In this document: piece after piece, positions 6,007 to 10,216 of the stretch
Layout of the letters: the number at the start of each line of letters is the position of its first letter
Numbering within the stretch: position 1 is the first letter of the stretch
Origin: Bacillota bacterium
GTDB taxonomy: Bacteria > Bacillota > Clostridia > Tissierellales > Sedimentibacteraceae
Length of the DNA: 10,216 nucleotides
NCBI GenBank assembly: GCA_023425285.1
Contig: JAFACY010000304.1
Span: forward strand, 1 to 10,216
Reading direction: 5' to 3'
Translations under genes and position numbers: made by a program
The notes under the pieces: model-generated
Told to the model about the DNA's origin: nothing
What the model saw: the letters and a program-made list of their open reading frames with translations, nothing else
Database searches by the model: none

Positions 6007-7035
6007 ATGGACTTTAAAAATGCTGCTATAAATTTACATAAAAACAATGTGGTTATTGATACGCATTTAGATTTAGCCGGTGAAATATATAACAGATATT
6101 TAGCCGGAGAAAAAGAAGTAATAAAAAACAGATATCTTGAAAATTTCAAAAAGGGTGGTTTTAACATTGTTGTGTCATCTTTATATATAGATGATATATT
6201 TTTGCCCGAAATGGGATTAAGAGTTGCGTTGGGACAAATCAACGCTTTGATGGAAGACATAGAAACATGCGGCGGAGAGGTTGTTTTAATTAAGAACAAG
6301 GCTCAGCTTGAAAGTTGTATAAAAGAAAATAAAATAGGAATTATATTGTCGTTCGAAGGACTGGATCCCATAGGCAATGATATAGGATTATTAAGAATAT
6401 TTTATGAATTGGGAGTGAGAGCTGCCGGTTTAGTATGGTCAAGGAGAAACTATGTTGCTGACGGCTGCAGCTTCAGTCCCGTTGATGAAGGACAGAGAGG
6501 CGGTCTTACAAGATTTGGTGTTAAGGCTGTAAGAAGACTGGAAGAATTAAATATGCTTATAGATGTAAGCCATTTAAATGATGAAGGATTCTGGGACATA
6601 ATGAAATTTACCAATAAGCCATTTATTGCTTCTCATTCCAATTCAAGAGTATTACATGGTAGAATGCGTAATCTTACGGACGAGCAAATAAAAGCAATTG
6701 CCGAAAGAAATGGTGTAATAGGAATTAATGCATATAAGACTATAGCCGGAGTAGTCCAGGGAGATGATCCCATCAAGAAACTGGCTGATCACATAGAATA
6801 CATGGTTAAACTGGTCGGGGCTTCTCATGTAGGGTATGGCTTTGATTTATGCAACAGCTATTATGAAAGCGAAATGAAATTTAAATTTGAACCTCACAAT
6901 AATGACAGCCTGAGCTCACATGCCGACGTATTGCTGTTAACCGAAGAAATACTAAAAAGAGGTATATCTGAAGATGATGCGAAATTAATTATAGGCGGAA
7001 ACTTTTTGCGTGTTTTCGGTGATATATTGCAATAA
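6007..7035 (+). CDS. M19-family (membrane/renal-type) dipeptidase
   Basis: Zinc dipeptidase of the amidohydrolase-fold M19 family, 342 residues, a usual bacterial length. Expected zinc ligands are visible: H20 and D22 (DTHLDL), the bridging E117 (SFEGLD), H189 (DVSHL) and H210 (ASHSNSR). The conserved RNLTDEQ follows at 221-227, and D280 lies in YGFD. Bacterial members hydrolyse a wide range of dipeptides, including some with D-residues. There is no signal peptide and no C-terminal anchor, so it is cytosolic despite the family name. AGGAG lies 6 bases before the ATG. It appears to be the first gene of a unit that continues into the signal peptidases and pepD, since the spacings (23, 31 and 16 bases) are short and no terminator is seen between them. 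Confidence 0.92.
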   Translation: MDFKNAAINLHKNNVVIDTHLDLAGEIYNRYLAGEKEVIKNRYLENFKKGGFNIVVSSLYIDDIFLPEMGLRVALGQINALMEDIETCGGEVVLIKNKAQLESCIKENKIGIILSFEGLDPIGNDIGLLRIFYELGVRAAGLVWSRRNYVADGCSFSPVDEGQRGGLTRFGVKAVRRLEELNMLIDVSHLNDEGFWDIMKFTNKPFIASHSNSRVLHGRMRNLTDEQIKAIAERNGVIGINAYKTIAGVVQGDDPIKKLADHIEYMVKLVGASHVGYGFDLCNSYYESEMKFKFEPHNNDSLSSHADVLLLTEEILKRGISEDDAKLIIGGNFLRVFGDILQ

Positions 7036-7058
7036 TTGAATGAAATGGATGTGAAGCA

Positions 7059-7568
7059 ATGAAGTATTTTGTCAAGGAGTGGATTGTTCCCGTTGTTGTT
7101 GCCTTGGCCATAGTATTGCTATTGAATAAATTTATTTTTATTTTAGTGACGGTACCTACCGGATCTATGGAAACAGCAATAATGCCGGGGGATAGATTAT
7201 ATGTCAATGAACTGTTCGATATAAAGGATGTTGAAAGAGGAGATATATTAGTTTTCAGGTCCGATGAATTAGAGGAAAAACGTCTTGTAAAAAGATTGAT
7301 AGGTCTGCCGGGTGAAACCGTGGAAGTAAAAAAAGACGGCAGCGTTTATATAAATGGTGAGAAGTTAGACGAACCATATATTACAAATGCCGAGGGCATA
7401 TCAAAAATATTTAATGTTCCTGAAAATCATTATTTGTTTTTTGGTGATAACAGACCTCTTTCTTTTGATGCGCGATATTGGGAAAGACCATACATTGAAG
7501 AAAGTAAAATAATAGGAAATGTGATTTTCAGATTCTTCCCTTTGAACAGAATAGGGAAGGTAGAGTGA
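7059..7568 (+). CDS. lepB: Type I signal peptidase, first tandem copy
   Basis: Membrane-anchored serine protease that removes signal peptides from secreted proteins, 169 residues. A short basic N-terminus is followed by one membrane segment at about 9-31. The catalytic serine is S36 in PTGSMETAIMPGD and the general base is K78 in LVKRLIGLPGE. GDNR at 129-132 with D137-A-R139 forms the last conserved box. This is the small, single-anchor Gram-positive (SipS-like) form. About 89% of residues match the next gene (19 differences counted by eye). The ribosome site is poor (GTGAAG just before the ATG), and the same poor leader, AATGGATGTGAAG, precedes both copies. Its place between peptidase genes has no obvious functional reason; co-transcription may be incidental. 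Confidence 0.92.
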   Translation: MKYFVKEWIVPVVVALAIVLLLNKFIFILVTVPTGSMETAIMPGDRLYVNELFDIKDVERGDILVFRSDELEEKRLVKRLIGLPGETVEVKKDGSVYINGEKLDEPYITNAEGISKIFNVPENHYLFFGDNRPLSFDARYWERPYIEESKIIGNVIFRFFPLNRIGKVE

Positions 7569-7599
7569 GCTCGTTAATTAAAGGAATGGATGTGAAGGA

Positions 7600-8109
7600 A
7601 TGAGATATTTTGTTAAGGAATGGGTTGTTCCCGTTCTTACTGCTTTGGTTATTGTACTGCTGCTGAATAAGTTTATCTTTATTCTAGTAACAGTACCCAC
7701 CGGTTCTATGGAAACGACAATAATGCCAGGAGACAGATTGTATATCAATAAATTATTCGATATAAAAGATGCCGAAAGAGGAGATATATTGGTTTTTGAA
7801 TCGGATGAGTTAGAAGAAAAACGACTTGTTAAAAGACTGATAGGTCTGCCCGGTGAAACCGTGGAGGTAAAAAAAGACGGCAGTGTTTACATAAACGGAG
7901 AGAAGCTTAATGAACCGTATGTAACCAATGCCGAAGGTATATCAAAAATATTCAATGTTCCTGAAAATCATTATTTGTTTTTTGGAGACAACAGACCTAT
8001 TTCTAAAGATGCACGCTATTGGGTAAAACCATATATTGAAGGAAACAAAATAATCGGGAATGTAGTATTCAGGTTTTTCCCGTTAAACAGAATAGGGAAG
8101 GTAGAATAA
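7600..8109 (+). CDS. lepB: Type I signal peptidase, second tandem copy
   Basis: The paralogue of the preceding gene, also 169 residues. It keeps the same catalytic serine (S36, PTGSMETTIMPGD), lysine (K78) and GDNR box (129-132), so both should be active. Differences cluster in the membrane segment (I9V, V13L, V14T, A17V) and in surface positions, several of them charge changes (E51K, R67E, F136K, E142V). Most of the middle (about 68-103) is identical. Many DNA differences are silent, which suggests an older duplication held under purifying selection. GAAGG sits only 1 base before the ATG, too close to be a normal Shine-Dalgarno. Translation may depend on coupling or be weak. Confidence 0.92.
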   Translation: MRYFVKEWVVPVLTALVIVLLLNKFIFILVTVPTGSMETTIMPGDRLYINKLFDIKDAERGDILVFESDELEEKRLVKRLIGLPGETVEVKKDGSVYINGEKLNEPYVTNAEGISKIFNVPENHYLFFGDNRPISKDARYWVKPYIEGNKIIGNVVFRFFPLNRIGKVE

Positions 8110-8125
8110 AAAATAGGAGGATGAA

Positions 8126-9562
8126 ATGGAAAGAGTATTGGAAGGCTTAAAGCCGGAAAAAGTGTTTTATTATTTTGAAGAAATTTCAAAAATACCAAGA
8201 GGCTCAGGAGAAGAAAAAGAAATTTCGGACTATTTATATAACTTGAGTTTATCTAAGGGCTGGGATGTTATACAGGATGATTATTTAAATATAATCATAA
8301 AAAAACCTGCGACGAAGGGCTATGAAAATGCACCTGTTGTTATGCTGCAGGGACACATGGACATGGTGTGTGAAAAAAACGAAGGAGTTCAGCACGATTT
8401 CAGCAAGGACCCTATAAAGCTCAGAATAAAGGACGGATGTATTTATGCAACCGAAACTACATTGGGCGCAGATAATGGTATTGCTGTTGCATATGCATTA
8501 TCTGTTTTAGATTCAGATGATTTATCCCATCCTGCACTTGAGGTTTTAATAACCACGGATGAAGAAAAGGGTATGACCGGTGCCGAAAAAGTTGACGGAA
8601 GCATTTTTAAGGCCAAGTACCTTTTAAATTTAGACAGCGAGGACGAAAAAGTCTTTACGTGCGGCTGTGCAGGCGGATGCGGAGCTGAATTTAAAATCCC
8701 CGTAAAATATCAGGATGTGAAAAAGAATTGCTTCAAGCTCAGTGTAAAGGGTCTCTCAGGAGGTCATTCAGGCATGGATATAAATAAAGAAAAAGGAAAT
8801 GCCAACAAAATAATGGGCAGAATCCTTTATGATTTATATGATTATATAGATTTGATAAATATATCCGGAGGTTCAAAGGGTAATGCAATACCGAGAGAGG
8901 CCAATGCATATATTGCAATTAACGACTCTGAAGCGGTTAAAATCAAGGTTGAGTTTTGGAATGAAATATTGAAAAATGAATATGTATCAACCGATCCCGC
9001 TGTTGTTGTACTGCTTGAAGATATCGGTGCGGAAGCTGCCGTGCTGGATAAAGATGTGTTTAAAAAGACCGTAGCTGCCATGAATATGATTCCGAACGGA
9101 GTGCTGTCAAGAAGTACGGTTATTGATCTTGTTATAAGCTCAAACAATTTAGGAGTTATTACTCAGGATGAAAAATACATAACTCTCCATAATCAGTCAA
9201 GAAGCTCCGTAAAATCTCTTATGACGGAAAATGTAGCGTTTATTATGAAGCAAATAGGTGAGAGTCTGGGTATAGAGTGCCGTGTTTCAGGATTCTATCC
9301 AGGATGGGAGTTTAAAGAGAAATCGGAGATAAGAGACATTTGTGTGGAAAGCTACAAGGCTGTTTACGGTAAAGAGCCTGAGGTTGTGGCAATACACGCC
9401 GGATTGGAATGCGGACTATTAATGGAGAAAATTCCAGGTCTGGATGCAATATCGATGGGACCCGATGCTTTTGATGCTCATTCACCAAATGAACATGTAG
9501 ACATACAATCGGTAGAAAATGTATATAATTTATTGATTAGTATTCTTGAAAAAATTAAATAA
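8126..9562 (+). CDS. pepD: Xaa-His (aminoacyl-histidine) dipeptidase, M20 family
   Basis: Cytosolic zinc dipeptidase of 478 residues, near the usual family length of about 485. Motifs run in the expected order: GHMDM with H77 and D79, GADNG with D116 as bridging metal ligand, TTDEE with E146-E147 (catalytic glutamate and metal ligand), LDSED with D170, and the lid-domain GLSGGHSGMDI (209-219). The last metal histidine is H452 in DAHSPNEH. Family members such as Escherichia coli PepD cleave carnosine and many unblocked dipeptides. AGGAGG (8115-8120) lies 5 bases before the ATG. It is the last gene of the group starting at 6007 and is followed by a strong terminator. It fits the set of peptidases upstream and the peptide importer downstream. 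Confidence 0.94.
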   Translation: MERVLEGLKPEKVFYYFEEISKIPRGSGEEKEISDYLYNLSLSKGWDVIQDDYLNIIIKKPATKGYENAPVVMLQGHMDMVCEKNEGVQHDFSKDPIKLRIKDGCIYATETTLGADNGIAVAYALSVLDSDDLSHPALEVLITTDEEKGMTGAEKVDGSIFKAKYLLNLDSEDEKVFTCGCAGGCGAEFKIPVKYQDVKKNCFKLSVKGLSGGHSGMDINKEKGNANKIMGRILYDLYDYIDLINISGGSKGNAIPREANAYIAINDSEAVKIKVEFWNEILKNEYVSTDPAVVVLLEDIGAEAAVLDKDVFKKTVAAMNMIPNGVLSRSTVIDLVISSNNLGVITQDEKYITLHNQSRSSVKSLMTENVAFIMKQIGESLGIECRVSGFYPGWEFKEKSEIRDICVESYKAVYGKEPEVVAIHAGLECGLLMEKIPGLDAISMGPDAFDAHSPNEHVDIQSVENVYNLLISILEKIK

Positions 9563-9588
9563 AACAAAATTGAGACTTATGAATCAGA

Positions 9589-9661
9589 CCGGAGAATCAA
9601 ATTTGCTGAAAATTAAATTCTCCGGCAAGATTCTGAATGGCATCGGAGAATTTAATTTTTT
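9589..9661 (+). terminator. Rho-independent terminator after pepD with a competing upstream arm
   Basis: AAAATTAAATTCTCCG (9609-9624) and CGGAGAATTTAATTTT (9644-9659) form a perfect 16-bp stem around a 19-base loop, running into a T-tract: a convincing terminator. Upstream, CCGGAGAAT (9589-9597) can instead pair with ATTCTCCGG (9617-9625), which would use up the left arm of the terminator. Arms 1 and 3 are direct repeats (GAAT, five bases, CGGAGAAT). Confidence 0.8.
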
Positions 9662-9872
9662 GTTCGCGTATTATTTACAAAATATGTTTTTTGAATGCGG
9701 AAAAATGTTTGCAATTTTGTGAAAAATGAGAAAATATGTATATAGATACAGTTATTTTAATTTCAAACATGTACTAAAATATGGCAGGCTTAATATTTGA
9801 ATGCGTTTTCTATATTAAGATAAACGATTTCCGTTACATGAATATTCACTTTGAGCATATTAATAAAAAATA

Positions 9873-9901
9873 TTGAAATATGAATTTTGTTGTGATATAA
9901 T
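9873..9901 (+). promoter_or_regulatory. Extended -10 sigma-A promoter for the peptide ABC transporter
   Basis: TTGAAA (9873-9878) and TATAAT (9896-9901) are 17 bases apart, with TG at 9893-9894 giving an extended -10 (TGATATAAT). It is the best sigma-A match in the window. Initiation near 9908 would leave about 100 bases of leader before the permease ATG. Confidence 0.7.
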
Positions 9902-10010
9902 GATTTACGCATTAATTGTAAGAGAATATTTAAAATGCGGGTATGAATAATCATATACCACAAAAGAAATTTTCCCTAATATTTCTGTAATTATAATTGG
10001 AGGTATTATA

Positions 10011-10216
10011 ATGAGTTCAAAATTGGCATTATATATTTGTAAAAGGTTAGCCCTTGCAGTTGTTACTATTTTCTTAATAATAACTATTACATTTTTTACA
10101 ATGCACAGTATTCCAGGAGGTCCTTTTCTGAAGGAAAAATCTCCAAGCGCTGAGGTAACGAAGATGCTTGAAGCTAAGTACGGATTAGACAAGCCGTTAA
10201 GTGAGCAGTATACAAC
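10011..10216 (+). CDS. Peptide ABC transporter permease, OppB/DppB type (N-terminal 68 residues)
   Basis: Start of an inner-membrane permease subunit of an oligopeptide/dipeptide importer; the window ends after 68 codons, where the full protein is usually about 305-340 residues. The visible part follows the family closely. A short basic lead (YICKRL) precedes the first membrane helix (about residues 12-31), then HSIPGGPF at 32-39, then the KYGLDKPLSEQY signature before the extracytoplasmic loop. GGAGG (9999-10003) lies 7 bases before the ATG. The second permease, ATPases and binding protein are expected beyond the right edge. Whether it takes dipeptides, oligopeptides or nickel cannot be told from this fragment; the peptidase genes upstream favour peptides. 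Confidence 0.9.
   Translation, partial: MSSKLALYICKRLALAVVTIFLIITITFFTMHSIPGGPFLKEKSPSAEVTKMLEAKYGLDKPLSEQYT

Larger units (their letters stand above)
7044..8109 (+). repeat. Tandem duplication of the signal peptidase gene and its leader
   Basis: The unit 7044-7568 recurs at 7585-8109, offset by exactly 541 bases, with no indels visible in the coding part. The 13 bases AATGGATGTGAAG before each start are identical, so the duplication took in the translation-start region. The first copy is followed by a short unrelated joint (7569-7584). Confidence 0.85.
9563..10010. other. Intergenic region between pepD and the peptide permease gene
   Basis: This 448-base stretch holds a three-arm hairpin terminator at its left end (9589-9661), about 200 very AT-rich bases with no gene or repeat that I can support, a strong extended -10 sigma-A promoter (9873-9901), and a leader of roughly 100 bases ending in a Shine-Dalgarno GGAGG (9999-10003). 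Confidence 0.7.

Noticed and set aside
9698..9713. Second possible sigma-54 promoter before the peptide permease
   Set aside because: CGGAAAAATGTTTGCA has GG-N10-GC and TTGC but misses most of the -24 box. It lies about 300 bases from the gene, while a strong sigma-A promoter lies closer.
9905..10192. Minus-strand open frame over the permease start
   Set aside because: It covers the permease promoter leader and coding start on the opposite strand. The plus-strand frame matches OppB/DppB.

Overview
The window is AT-rich DNA with strong Shine-Dalgarno sites, heavy use of AGA and ATA codons and tightly packed genes. This suggests a low-GC Gram-positive anaerobe of the Clostridia/Tissierellia type that lives on amino acids and peptides. 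The organism is inferred; nothing in the sequence names a species.

Layout, left to right. (1) The first 983 bases are the start of trkA on the minus strand, a potassium-uptake regulatory subunit, cut by the window edge. It has its own sigma-A promoter. (2) A 330-base divergent intergenic region holds that promoter, a three-copy 15-bp repeat, a dyad that may bind an activator, and a near-consensus sigma-54 (-24/-12) promoter facing right. (3) Bases 1314-4621 are a tight five-gene operon. In order it encodes a small [2Fe-2S] protein, an FAD/NAD-type flavoprotein, a 4Fe-4S ferredoxin-like protein, a BFD-like [2Fe-2S] protein and a DAO-family flavoprotein. Together these look like a split, multi-subunit amino-acid or imino-acid dehydrogenase of the HcnABC / sarcosine oxidase / archaeal dye-linked L-proline dehydrogenase type. 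(4) A promoter bracketed by inverted arrays of an 11-bp repeat precedes an M24 (Xaa-Pro peptidase family) gene that keeps all five metal ligands. (5) After a terminator and a fresh sigma-A promoter come an M19 membrane-dipeptidase-family gene, two tandem and nearly identical type I signal peptidases, and an M20 Xaa-His dipeptidase (pepD). (6) A strong hairpin terminator with an alternative pairing arm ends this group. A further extended -10 sigma-A promoter then leads into an OppB/DppB-type peptide ABC permease, cut at the right edge.

The shared theme is peptide use. An ABC importer and three cytosolic peptidases (M24, M19, M20) would deliver amino acids, proline among them. The sigma-54-controlled flavoprotein complex would oxidise one of those products or a related N-substituted amino acid and pass electrons through several Fe-S centres. 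The substrate of the complex cannot be read from the sequence. Proline is the favoured guess, from subunit make-up and the neighbouring Xaa-Pro-type peptidase.
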